A stretch of DNA of 64,000 nt from positions 1-64,000 of the forward strand of contig NZ_JAJUHW010000004.1 in NCBI RefSeq assembly GCF_029265695.1, written 5' to 3'. Below, in pieces: positions 26,433 to 34,461 of the stretch; positions within the stretch are counted from its first letter, which is position 1; each line of letters begins with the position of its first letter. The notes beneath the pieces were generated by a model. The model had not been told where the DNA came from, did no database searches, and saw only the letters and a program-made list of their open reading frames with translations. This stretch comes from Gracilinema caldarium (GTDB lineage: Bacteria > Spirochaetota > Spirochaetia > Treponematales > Breznakiellaceae). Both the position numbers and the translations under genes were made by a program.

Positions 26433-26507
26433 ATGGGGACGTCCAATAAGTTGAGGGCAGCCCCCTTCTGCTTTTTGAGAAACAGCTTCCTATGGAGGAT
26501 TATATGA
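26433..26507 (+). CDS. Leader ORF (24 aa) translationally coupled to the GH3 gene
   Basis: The frame is MGTSNKLRAAPFCFLRNSFL plus WRII, then TGA. A very good ribosome site, AAGAGGAGG (26416-26424), lies eight bases before its ATG. Its stop codon overlaps the ATG of the GH3 gene (ATGA at 26504-26507). The internal sequence can form a small hairpin (GCAG/CTGC followed by TTTTT, 26457-26475). It may be a regulatory leader peptide or simply a coupling device. No known family is recognised. Confidence 0.55.
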   Translation: MGTSNKLRAAPFCFLRNSFLWRII

Positions 26508-28396
26508 AAAAAATCAAAAAATTGATGAGCCTTATGGCAGCCGTTTTAGGAGTCTTTTATTTGTCTACATGCACCGCTGTTGCAAGTTCTGAACGCCCTG
26601 TTCCGGCAAATGCTCCTTATAAAAACCCCGCAGTATCAATCGAAAAACGGGTCGAAGACCTCCTTTCACGAATGAGCCTTGAGGAGAAAATCGGACAAAT
26701 GACCCAGATAGAGCGAGGAAGCCTAAGATCGGGAGATATTAGCCGCTATAAGTTGGGAAGCATTTTAAGCGGCGGAGGGGGCGCGCCTTCCCCAAATACT
26801 ATTACTGCATGGCAGCAGATGCTTGCCCAATATCAGGAAGAAGCCCGCAATACCCGCCTGCAGATACCCCTTTTGTATGGTATCGATGCGGTCCATGGCC
26901 ACAATAACCTTAAGGATGCCACTATTTTCCCCCACAATATTGGTCTTGGCGCTGCAGATGATCCGGATTTGGTCCGTAGAATTGGCGCTGCAACGGCGGC
27001 GGAAATGGAAGCTACCGGCATCTACTGGAATTTTGCACCCTGCATTGCTGTGGGCCGGGATCCACGCTGGGGCCGTTTTTACGAGTCCTTTGGCCAGGAT
27101 AGCAGCCTGGTTGCCAGTCTGGGCAGCGCCTATATACAGGGTTTCCAGGAAGGCCTTCAGGATAGTTTTAAAGCTGGGGGGCAAGTAGTTAATATAAAGC
27201 CTATTGCAACGGCCAAACATTTTATAGGGGATGGCGGAACCCGCTGGGGGACCTCTAAAACTGATAACTATAAAATTGATCAGGGAGACACCGCTGCGGA
27301 CGAACAGTACCTAAAGGACGTTCTTTTTCCGCCCTATCAAAAAGCCTTAGAATCGCATGTTCGTACGGTGATGGTTTCTTTTTCCAGCATGAACGGACTT
27401 AAAATGCACGCTCATAAGGAGCTCATTACTACGGTGCTCAAACAACAATGGGGTTTTAGCGGCTTTGTTGTGTCTGACTGGGGGGGGATTGACCAGGTAG
27501 ATCCAGACTATTCCAAGGCTGTAGCAAAGGCCATTAATGCGGGGATTGATATGGTCATGGTTCCCTATGATGCTAACCGGTTCATCAATACAATGACCCA
27601 ACTGGTGAAACAAAAGCAGATCTCCATGGATCGTATCGATGATGCGGTGGGTCGGATTCTGCGGGTTAAATTTGAAATGGGCTTATTTGATGCAGCCCAA
27701 TCTGCTGCCCAGGCTGAACGCAGCATAGTCCGGTCTGCTGAACATCTTGCTTTAGCCCGGGAAGCGGTGGCAAAAAGCGTCGTGGTGCTGAAAAACAATG
27801 GTGTCCTTCCGCTGAATGGCGAGCAGCTTGAAAAAAAGACCCTCTATGTCGCAGGCTTTGGGGCTGATAACATGGGCATTCAGTGCGGCGGCTGGACGAT
27901 AAGCTGGCAGGGTTCTCCGGGGCCGATTACCCAGGGCACCACTATTCTGGGCGGCCTTAAGGAACTGCTTCCAAATAGCAATATCACGTACGATGCGGCG
28001 GCGGGCTTTGAAAAAAACGACCCAGGAGCGACCTGTGTTGTGGTCGTGGGAGAACTACCCTATGCGGAAGGCAAGGGCGACTCGGCCGCGCTCAGTTTAC
28101 CGCCCCGGGAACTGGAAGCAATTCAGAAAGCCCGGAAACTTTTCAAGCATGTGATTCTTGTTATCCTGAGCGGCCGGCCAGTAATTCTGGACCAAACTGC
28201 CCGCTCCTGCGATGCCATTGTGGCCGCATGGCTGCCGGGCTCTGAGGGGGCCGGCGTGGCCGATGTTCTTACCGGGAAGGTCCTGAGTACGGGGAAACTT
28301 CCCTGCGACTGGCCAGAGTCGGTTGAACAGCTTCCACTTGATAATTTTATCCTGGGGAAGGAGAAAGCTCTTTTTCCTATTGGGTGGCACCAATAG
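26504..28396 (+). CDS. Glycoside hydrolase family 3 beta-glucosidase (exported)
   Basis: The ATG at 26504 has GGAGG five bases upstream, giving 630 residues. The N-terminus is a signal peptide with a possible lipobox (YLSTC). The catalytic domain shows KIGQMTQIERG, LLYGIDAVHGHNN, DPRWGRFYESFGQD and the nucleophile Asp in FVVSDWGG. The second domain (KSVVVLKNNGVLPL to GTILGGLKELL and beyond) is present; the fibronectin-type third domain is not. The length and order resemble barley-type exo-beta-glucanases. It should release glucose from beta-glucans or cello-oligomers outside the cytoplasm. Its stop lies ten bases from that of the convergent phoR. Confidence 0.93.
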   Translation: MKKIKKLMSLMAAVLGVFYLSTCTAVASSERPVPANAPYKNPAVSIEKRVEDLLSRMSLEEKIGQMTQIERGSLRSGDISRYKLGSILSGGGGAPSPNTITAWQQMLAQYQEEARNTRLQIPLLYGIDAVHGHNNLKDATIFPHNIGLGAADDPDLVRRIGAATAAEMEATGIYWNFAPCIAVGRDPRWGRFYESFGQDSSLVASLGSAYIQGFQEGLQDSFKAGGQVVNIKPIATAKHFIGDGGTRWGTSKTDNYKIDQGDTAADEQYLKDVLFPPYQKALESHVRTVMVSFSSMNGLKMHAHKELITTVLKQQWGFSGFVVSDWGGIDQVDPDYSKAVAKAINAGIDMVMVPYDANRFINTMTQLVKQKQISMDRIDDAVGRILRVKFEMGLFDAAQSAAQAERSIVRSAEHLALAREAVAKSVVVLKNNGVLPLNGEQLEKKTLYVAGFGADNMGIQCGGWTISWQGSPGPITQGTTILGGLKELLPNSNITYDAAAGFEKNDPGATCVVVVGELPYAEGKGDSAALSLPPRELEAIQKARKLFKHVILVILSGRPVILDQTARSCDAIVAAWLPGSEGAGVADVLTGKVLSTGKLPCDWPESVEQLPLDNFILGKEKALFPIGWHQ

Positions 28397-28406
28397 ACCA
28401 ATAAAC

Positions 28407-30161
28407 CTAAGTCAGGGGGAGGATGACCGTAAAGGTGGATCCTACCCCTTCTCGGCTTTCTACCCGCACTTCGCCGTTGTGGAGTGATACCACATGTTTG
28501 ACTATAGAAAGGCCGAGCCCCGTCCCGCCCGCAGCCCTGCTCCTGCCCTTATCGACCCGGTAAAACCGTTCAAAAATCCGGTCCAGGTCTTTAGCGGGAA
28601 TGCCCCGGCCCTGATCAATTACATCAATCCGAACATTGTCCCCAGTCGCTTCGATCAGAATGCGAACCTCCGTGCGGGGTTCAGAATACTTTAATGCATT
28701 GTCTACTAAGTTGATGAAAGCCTGTTCCAATATGGCATCGTTGGCCTGTATGATAAGGTCCTTCGGCCCCTCCAGCAGCACTCGTATTTGCTTTTCTTCC
28801 GCCAGGTACTGGCAGGCCTGCCGGGTGTTCTCCAAAAGGCTGTAGAGGTTGACCGCTTGTTTTTCCAGGTTCTTCCCTTCCTGAGCTTCAAGCCGGGCGA
28901 GGGCCAGGAGGTCCTCTACAATGAGCTCGAGCCGGTTTGTATGGGCCGCAGCAATTTCCAAAAAGCGCCTGGCCCGTTCAGGCTCTTCCATGGCCCCGTC
29001 CTGAAGGGCCTCAATATAGCCCTTAATAGCCGTAATCGGCGTTTTAAGCTCGTGGGACACATTAGCCACAAAATCCCGCCGGATCTGTTCCAGTTTCATG
29101 AGCCGGCTTATGTCATGGAGTACCAGAATGCACCCCTTTTGTTCTGGAACCAGGGCCCCATAAATCTGTAAGGTTTGGGGTGCCATAGTCAGGGGCTGTA
29201 TCACCGCTTCTTCTTTTTCTCCTGTCCGGTAGACCCGTTCTACTAAATCCCGTAACTCTGTAATTCTCACCACCTCAAGCAGAGACTTCCCTATGCAGCG
29301 CTCTGTCTCGGCCAGGTTAAGGATCCGTTTCGCGCTGCGGTTCAGCTGGGTAATCACCATGTCCCGGTTCAGGAAAATAACCCCTTCCATCATGCCGGAT
29401 AAAATGGCCTCCAGTTCCTTTTGCCTCCCCATGCTTTCATCAATTTTCTGCTGGAGCTGCCCTGCCATTCCCGACATGGTTTCACTCAGGATGGCCAGTT
29501 CCTGGGGAATGCTCACCGATGATTTTTTGTACAAATTGCCCCGGCCATATTCGCGAGCCACATCAACTAAGGATTCTATAGGTTCCCGGATACGGTTCAC
29601 CACAAAGAGCACAAAGACAAAACCGCAACTGCTAATAAAAAGAATACTCACCACTAACTGGAAATAAAAACTGCGCAGAAAATTCTCAAGCAGCACAAGG
29701 GGCATAGATGCTCTCAGTACCAGCATGGTTCCGTCATAGCTTTGAAAAGTCTGGGCCAAATAGACCATTTCCTGGGATACAGAATTGGAATAACGGATCG
29801 CAAAACCACGCCCAATCTTGCGGGCCTCCGCCACTTCTGGTCTATCGTGATGGTTATCCAAATTCTCAAGCTCCGCTTTTGATTCAGCAATAACCTTACC
29901 ATCATCTCGAATAACCGTAATACGGTAGCGCTGGCCTGAAAACATCGCTTTAAGTTGAGGGGCGTTTAACAAAACGGGTTGCTCACGAAACAGGTTTTCC
30001 AGCAAGTTCAGCGTGTCAGACAAATCTTGACGAGTTTCGTTTATCCCTTGCTGCCTGACGATCCAGGAAACGCTGAGGGAAAGCCCGATTTGGCTTAAAA
30101 GGAGAAACAGCAGCACCGGAGGAAACAGCATCTGGAACAGGTTTTTCTTACTGTTAAGCAT
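28407..30161 (-). CDS. phoR: Phosphate-regulon-type sensor kinase PhoR
   Basis: ATG 30161 is preferred over the TTG at 30167; neither has a clear ribosome site. About 584 residues: TM1 (about 13-33), extracytoplasmic sensor, TM2 (about 165-190), HAMP, PAS (about 250-350), then HisKA with VANVSHELKTPITAIKGY and a HATPase with DQGRGIP and [12 protein letters not shown]. It pairs with the PhoB-like regulator upstream (13-base gap), forming phoU-phoB-phoR. It should autophosphorylate under low phosphate and pass phosphate to PhoB. Confidence 0.88.
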   Translation of the reverse strand: MLNSKKNLFQMLFPPVLLFLLLSQIGLSLSVSWIVRQQGINETRQDLSDTLNLLENLFREQPVLLNAPQLKAMFSGQRYRITVIRDDGKVIAESKAELENLDNHHDRPEVAEARKIGRGFAIRYSNSVSQEMVYLAQTFQSYDGTMLVLRASMPLVLLENFLRSFYFQLVVSILFISSCGFVFVLFVVNRIREPIESLVDVAREYGRGNLYKKSSVSIPQELAILSETMSGMAGQLQQKIDESMGRQKELEAILSGMMEGVIFLNRDMVITQLNRSAKRILNLAETERCIGKSLLEVVRITELRDLVERVYRTGEKEEAVIQPLTMAPQTLQIYGALVPEQKGCILVLHDISRLMKLEQIRRDFVANVSHELKTPITAIKGYIEALQDGAMEEPERARRFLEIAAAHTNRLELIVEDLLALARLEAQEGKNLEKQAVNLYSLLENTRQACQYLAEEKQIRVLLEGPKDLIIQANDAILEQAFINLVDNALKYSEPRTEVRILIEATGDNVRIDVIDQGRGIPAKDLDRIFERFYRVDKGRSRAAGGTGLGLSIVKHVVSLHNGEVRVESREGVGSTFTVILPLT

Positions 30162-30174
30162 GATCAATTATGTG

Positions 30175-30876
30175 TTAGCTCGCGTCCTGAAACCGGTAGC
30201 CCACGCCCCGCACCGTTTCTATTCTATTGCCAGCGGTTCCCAGCTTTTTTCGGAGCCCCAGAATCTGTACATCTACGGAACGCTCGGTAACTGGATAATC
30301 CTTGCCCCGTACCGCATCGATAATTTGGTTCCGGGAAAACACCCAGCCGGGGTTCCTCATCATAAATTCCAGAATGGCAAATTCGGTAGCTGAGAGATCC
30401 ACTGGTTTTCCCTCCAGAGTGACCTCATGCCGGCCCGCATCAAGAGCAATAGGCCCTAATTGAACTACCTCATCCTGGGCTCTCGCTTCGTTGAGCCGAG
30501 ACTGGGTTCGCCGCAGCAGGGAACGGACCCTTGCAATCAGAACCTTGGGACTAAAGGGTTTTGCGATATAATCATCGGCCCCCAATTCAAGGCCCGTGAT
30601 AATATCCGAATCCTCGCTTTTTGCAGTAGCCATAATGACCGGAACATGGGCGTGACGGCTCCCCTGTTTCAGGTTCCGCAGGACTTCAATGCCATCCATG
30701 CCGGGCAGCATAATGTCCAGAACGATGATATCCGGATTGGCAGTTTCGATGAGTTTTAGCGCCTGTTCACCCGATTCTGCCGGTACCACCGTATAGCCTT
30801 CCTTGCCCAGATTGTAACTAATCAGTTCTCGGATATCCTGGTCATCTTCCACGACCATGATGGTTGCCTTTGCCAC
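30175..30876 (-). CDS. phoB: PhoB-like response regulator
   Basis: The start is GTG 30876, supported by GGAGG upstream. The 233 residues comprise a receiver (VVEDDQDIRE, phosphoacceptor Asp in IIVLDIMLPGMDG, Lys in AKPFSPK) and an OmpR-type winged helix (DLSATEFAILEFMMRNPGWV, GLRKKLG). It activates phosphate-starvation genes in the PhoB family. Its likely binding site lies before phoU at 31623-31651. Confidence 0.9.
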   Translation of the reverse strand: MAKATIMVVEDDQDIRELISYNLGKEGYTVVPAESGEQALKLIETANPDIIVLDIMLPGMDGIEVLRNLKQGSRHAHVPVIMATAKSEDSDIITGLELGADDYIAKPFSPKVLIARVRSLLRRTQSRLNEARAQDEVVQLGPIALDAGRHEVTLEGKPVDLSATEFAILEFMMRNPGWVFSRNQIIDAVRGKDYPVTERSVDVQILGLRKKLGTAGNRIETVRGVGYRFQDAS

Positions 30877-30905
30877 TTGAGCCTCCAGAATTAATTGCTA
30901 GCTAT

Positions 30906-31565
30906 CTATTCGTTAAGCTCAACCCTGCGGCCTTCGACACAATAGACGATCATTTCGCAGATATTGGTTACATGGTCTCCCAGTCGTTCCAGATAACCAG
31001 AGGTCTGTATGATTTTAGTTCCCTGGGGAGCCTTGTCGGAGTGCTTCTGAACATAATCCAGAATATCCTGTACGAGGGCCTTATGGTCCCGGTCCACCCC
31101 ATCATCCATGGTAGCCACCGTCCGGGCCTTTTCTGCATCCAGGGTCATGAATGCGGCAACTGCACCCTGAACCATGTTTGCCCCCTGGGTAGCCATCCGC
31201 TCGATATAGTCTAATGATTTGATATAGGGTTCCTTTTCCAGTTTGATGGCCGCCTTTGCCAGGTGCACCGCATGGTCGCCAATCCGTTCAAGCTGGTCTG
31301 CAATTTTTATAGACGTGATGAGCCATCGCATATCCTGGGCAACTGGCTGCTGGGTTGCAATAATGCGGGCGCAGCGATCCTCAATAGCTTCCTGTAAATG
31401 GTTGATAACCTCATCGTCATCCCGGACTTCCTTGGCTAATTGCATATCTTTGTTTTTAAATGCTACAATAGCCTTGCGCAGGTCCTCTTCTACCCGGACT
31501 CCCATGCTCAGGATATCCTCCCGGACCAGGCGTTTTTCCTCTTCAAAATGGGCTCGAATATTCAT
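30906..31565 (-). CDS. phoU: Phosphate signalling protein PhoU
   Basis: GGGGAGG before ATG 31565 fixes the start (MNIRAHFEEE); 219 residues. The all-helical sequence holds two copies of the PhoU repeat (ITSIKIADQLERIGDHAVHL and IIQTSGYLERLGDHVTNICE), the metal-binding ExxxD-like segments of the family. It links the Pst transporter to PhoR and keeps the regulon off when phosphate is plentiful. No pstSCAB genes are in this window, so the three regulatory genes stand apart from the transporter here. Confidence 0.94.
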   Translation of the reverse strand: MNIRAHFEEEKRLVREDILSMGVRVEEDLRKAIVAFKNKDMQLAKEVRDDDEVINHLQEAIEDRCARIIATQQPVAQDMRWLITSIKIADQLERIGDHAVHLAKAAIKLEKEPYIKSLDYIERMATQGANMVQGAVAAFMTLDAEKARTVATMDDGVDRDHKALVQDILDYVQKHSDKAPQGTKIIQTSGYLERLGDHVTNICEMIVYCVEGRRVELNE

Positions 31566-31622
31566 TATACCTCCCCTTAACATGACACCCCATACAGAGT
31601 GAATGTGAAAACTATCAGAAAA

Positions 31623-31651
31623 CCATAAATACAATGTAAATATTATGTTAA
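31623..31651 (-). promoter_or_regulatory. Putative Pho box upstream of phoU
   Basis: Read on the minus strand, TTAACA-TAATA-TTTACA-TTGTA(T)-TTTATG gives three direct hexamers at 11- and 12-base spacing (31646-31651, 31635-31640, 31623-31628). This resembles the repeated TT(A/T)ACA sites bound by PhoP in Bacillus. It lies about 60 bases before the phoU start. Confidence 0.5.
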
Positions 31652-31711
31652 AAATTGATTAAAATCGAGACTTTTTAAAGTAAAAGGCACAGTATCGCCG
31701 GTATCTGCACT

Positions 31712-33430
31712 ATGTACGTGTATGCCTATGCCCCCTTTGGGCTTGAAGGAATTATTATCCGTGTTGAGGCGGATATCCGCCGCGGTATCCCCGGTATCGA
31801 TATTTCAGGTCTTGCAGACGGCGCTGTCCGGGAAGCCCGGGAACGGGTGCGGGCGGCGATCCGCAACGGCGGTTTTACCTTTCCCCAGGACAGGATTTTA
31901 GTAAACCTGGCGCCGGCGGGTATCAGGAAAGATGGCCCCGAACTCGATTTACCCATCGCCTTTGCCATCCTTGCCGCTGCGGGGCATATACCGCCTCCGG
32001 AGGGCCTTATGGTACTCGGCGAGCTAGAGCTATCCGGCATGCTGCGGCCCGTACGGGGCGTGGTGGCCGCAACCGCCGCGGGCCTAGCCTCTGGGCTCCG
32101 GGGCTTTATTGTACCCCGGGAAAACCGGGCCGAAGCGGACGTGCTTGCCCCCTCTCGCAGCGCGGCGGTTGCGAGCCTCAGCGAGGCAATTAAGGCCCTC
32201 CAATACTGGCATCTTCACGGCGTTTTCCCAAACGCCGAAGCGCTTGCTAACGACGAATCTCTAGCTTTCACAAAATCCGCAGCATGCACTCCCACGAGTC
32301 TTCGCGCAGATTGCCGCAGCCCTTTTTCCCTCAGCGGCGGCGCCGTGCACCCTTCTGGTCCTGAGACGGTACATAATGAAGTGGGGGATTTTGCCGATGT
32401 ATACGGTCAGGACCGGTATAAACGGGCTTTGGAAATAGCTGCCGCCGGAGGGCACAATGTGCTTGCCTTCGGTCCTCCGGGGGGCGGAAAAACCCTCCTG
32501 GCCCGGCGTATGCCTTCCATTATGCCCGACCTATTGCCCCAGGAGGCTCTGGATGTCCGCAGGCTCTACAGTCTTGCAGGCAGCAGGGATGGGGCTTTTT
32601 GGCAGAACAGAAGTTCCCTTGCTCCTCCTTTCCGCAGCCCCCATCACGGTGCAAGCCTCGAAGGACTCCTCGGGGGAGGCAAAACCGTAAGGCCCGGAGA
32701 AATAAGCCTTGCCCATTTTGGGGTTCTTTTTATGGATGAAGCCCCCGAGTTTCGTTCATCACTATTAAAAGCCCTGCGGGAACCCCTGGAGGACGGGGTA
32801 ATCACCATAGCCCGGGCAGAGGGGTCGGTTAAATTGCCTGCCGAATTCCAGCTTGTTTTGGCCGCTAATCCCTGTCCCTGCGGAAGGCTGGGGCAGGACG
32901 ATGGTTCCGGAACTTCCCTTTGTTTCTGTTCCGATGATGAAATTCATCGGCATTGGCAACGGCTCGGTTCGGCCCTGCTAGACCGCATCGAACTGCGGGT
33001 GCCGGTGCTTCCCCAACCCCACTCTTGGGTAGAGGCCTTCGCAATGCCCCAGTATAAGGATGTACAAGAAAAGAGTGCACGTATTGCAGAACGGGTTTTA
33101 CGGGCAATAGAGATACAACGGGAACGGTTTAGGGGCTCTAGTTGCAGGCGAAACGCCCGAATGCCCCCGGACCTCGTAGAACGTTTCTGCGCAATTCCTG
33201 CACTGGCTATTCGGGAGCTAGAAGCGGGCATAAGAAATGCGGGGCTTTCCAACCGAGCGCTCCAGGGAATTATTAAGGTTGCGAGAACTATCGCTGACCT
33301 GGACGGACGGACAGACATCAATTCCGAAGACTTAACGGAAGCGCTGGCCTTTCGCCGTTCAGGAGATGATCCCTACGATGTACTGAGCCGGTCAAACCAT
33401 TGTTCAGTGCCGGGAATACCCCGCATATAG
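31712..33430 (+). CDS. comM: ComM/YifB-type AAA ATPase (Mg-chelatase-like)
   Basis: The protein has 572 residues. N-terminal Lon-protease-like fold (GIDISGLADGAVREARERVRAA and APAGIRKDG), then DFADVYGQ, Walker A GPPGGGKTLLARRM, Walker B LFMDEAPEF, and the zinc-type CPCG plus CFCSDDE. ComM is a helicase that helps branch migration in natural transformation; YifB is the same family. A linker of about 60 residues (about 165-225) is longer than usual. The 3' end overlaps the convergent PHP gene by 58 bases. No clear Shine-Dalgarno. Confidence 0.9.
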   Translation: MYVYAYAPFGLEGIIIRVEADIRRGIPGIDISGLADGAVREARERVRAAIRNGGFTFPQDRILVNLAPAGIRKDGPELDLPIAFAILAAAGHIPPPEGLMVLGELELSGMLRPVRGVVAATAAGLASGLRGFIVPRENRAEADVLAPSRSAAVASLSEAIKALQYWHLHGVFPNAEALANDESLAFTKSAACTPTSLRADCRSPFSLSGGAVHPSGPETVHNEVGDFADVYGQDRYKRALEIAAAGGHNVLAFGPPGGGKTLLARRMPSIMPDLLPQEALDVRRLYSLAGSRDGAFWQNRSSLAPPFRSPHHGASLEGLLGGGKTVRPGEISLAHFGVLFMDEAPEFRSSLLKALREPLEDGVITIARAEGSVKLPAEFQLVLAANPCPCGRLGQDDGSGTSLCFCSDDEIHRHWQRLGSALLDRIELRVPVLPQPHSWVEAFAMPQYKDVQEKSARIAERVLRAIEIQRERFRGSSCRRNARMPPDLVERFCAIPALAIRELEAGIRNAGLSNRALQGIIKVARTIADLDGRTDINSEDLTEALAFRRSGDDPYDVLSRSNHCSVPGIPRI

Positions 33431-34254
33431 GAAACATCGATGGGCTTTTTGCCCGCCGTGTAACCCAGGTTCCGTTCCTGCCTGGTTGCGCCGTGATAAT
33501 CGCTTCCGGCGGTTACCACCATCCCAAGGCTTTTCCCCAGTTCTTCCAGCCGTTCACATTCCGCCACCCGTGCAAGGGGGTGCCAGGCCTCAAGGCCCGC
33601 TATCCCTTGGTCGTGAAAGTCCCGTATCAATTCGGGCAATTTACCCCATGAGACATAGAGGGATAAGGGATGGGCAAGAATAGGGATAGCCCCCGATGCT
33701 TTGATAAGCCTAATAGCCTGCGTCAGTTCCAGAGATCCTTTGGGTGAATAAAAGGGACGACCCTTGGCAAGGTAGGAATCAAAGGCTTGCTGTTTGTTTT
33801 TTACGATTTTGCGATTAACAAGAAAGGATGCAAAATGGGGCCGCCCGATGACTGCCCCCTCGGAAAGTTCCTTTATCTCATCGTAGTCGGCCTCAATCCC
33901 CATTTCATTCATGCGATCCACGATTTCCCGGTTCCGCTGTTCCCGGAAACGAGCAAGTTCTTCGAGGGCATCTTTAAACTCGTCGGTAGGGTTTTGTAAA
34001 CCAAGGCCCAAAAGATGGAATTCCCCCGGTTCCCAGGCTATTTCTATCTCTACACCAGGTATAAAGAGCACATTTCTCGTTTGTGCTTGAAGTGCGGCTC
34101 TATCTATACCGGAAATCGTATCGTGATCGGTTAGGGCTAGCGCTTTAAGCCCCTTATCGGCAGCCTCGTCTACCAGCTTCTCTGGACTTAAAGTTCCGTC
34201 TGAACAGGTAGAATGGGTATGCAAATCTACAATGAAATTTGGAGTTTTTTCCAT
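33373..34254 (-). CDS. PHP-domain phosphoesterase (YciV/RNase AM-like)
   Basis: The protein has 293 residues. VDLHTHSTCSDGTLSPEKLV, LTDHDT, GVEIEI, GRPHFA, LAHPL and GSDYHG are the ordered metal-binding motifs of the PHP family. E. coli YciV of this type is a 5'-3' exonuclease acting on rRNA ends; the same role here is inference. The gene lacks a Shine-Dalgarno, and a -10 box ends eight bases before its ATG. Confidence 0.85.
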   Translation of the reverse strand: MEKTPNFIVDLHTHSTCSDGTLSPEKLVDEAADKGLKALALTDHDTISGIDRAALQAQTRNVLFIPGVEIEIAWEPGEFHLLGLGLQNPTDEFKDALEELARFREQRNREIVDRMNEMGIEADYDEIKELSEGAVIGRPHFASFLVNRKIVKNKQQAFDSYLAKGRPFYSPKGSLELTQAIRLIKASGAIPILAHPLSLYVSWGKLPELIRDFHDQGIAGLEAWHPLARVAECERLEELGKSLGMVVTAGSDYHGATRQERNLGYTAGKKPIDVSYMRGIPGTEQWFDRLSTS

Positions 34255-34290
34255 ACTGTGCTAGTATAGATATACGGGCTTGTTTGTAAA
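34255..34290 (-). promoter_or_regulatory. Promoter placing transcription start at the PHP start codon
   Basis: On the minus strand TTTACA (34290-34285), 16 bases, then TATACT (34268-34263), eight bases before the ATG. The stretch GTATATCTATACT is identical to that before cheX. Confidence 0.55.
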
Positions 34291-34310
34291 AGTCATAATC
34301 CTAGTGATAA

Positions 34311-34337
34311 CTCTAAAAATTCAATAAGTTTTTAGAG
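34311..34337. other. Inverted repeat in the PHP/amidohydrolase intergenic region
   Basis: CTCTAAAAA (34311-34319) and TTTTTAGAG (34329-34337) form a nine-bp stem with a nine-base loop. It has no clear role; it may be an operator or curved AT-rich site. Confidence 0.5.
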
Positions 34338-34410
34338 CTCTAGATAAAAATTATGTTAAAATTTGCCGAAATTATAAAAAGAATGGTTATAACAGCAACA
34401 GACTATATTG

Positions 34411-34439
34411 TTGACTGGTTATATGGTCACATTTAGAAT
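34411..34439 (+). promoter_or_regulatory. Promoter of the amidohydrolase gene
   Basis: TTGACT (34411-34416), 17 bases, TAGAAT (34434-34439). The predicted start lies about 16 bases before the GTG. Confidence 0.6.
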
Positions 34440-34461
34440 ATAACGTAAGGATGGTCCCACG

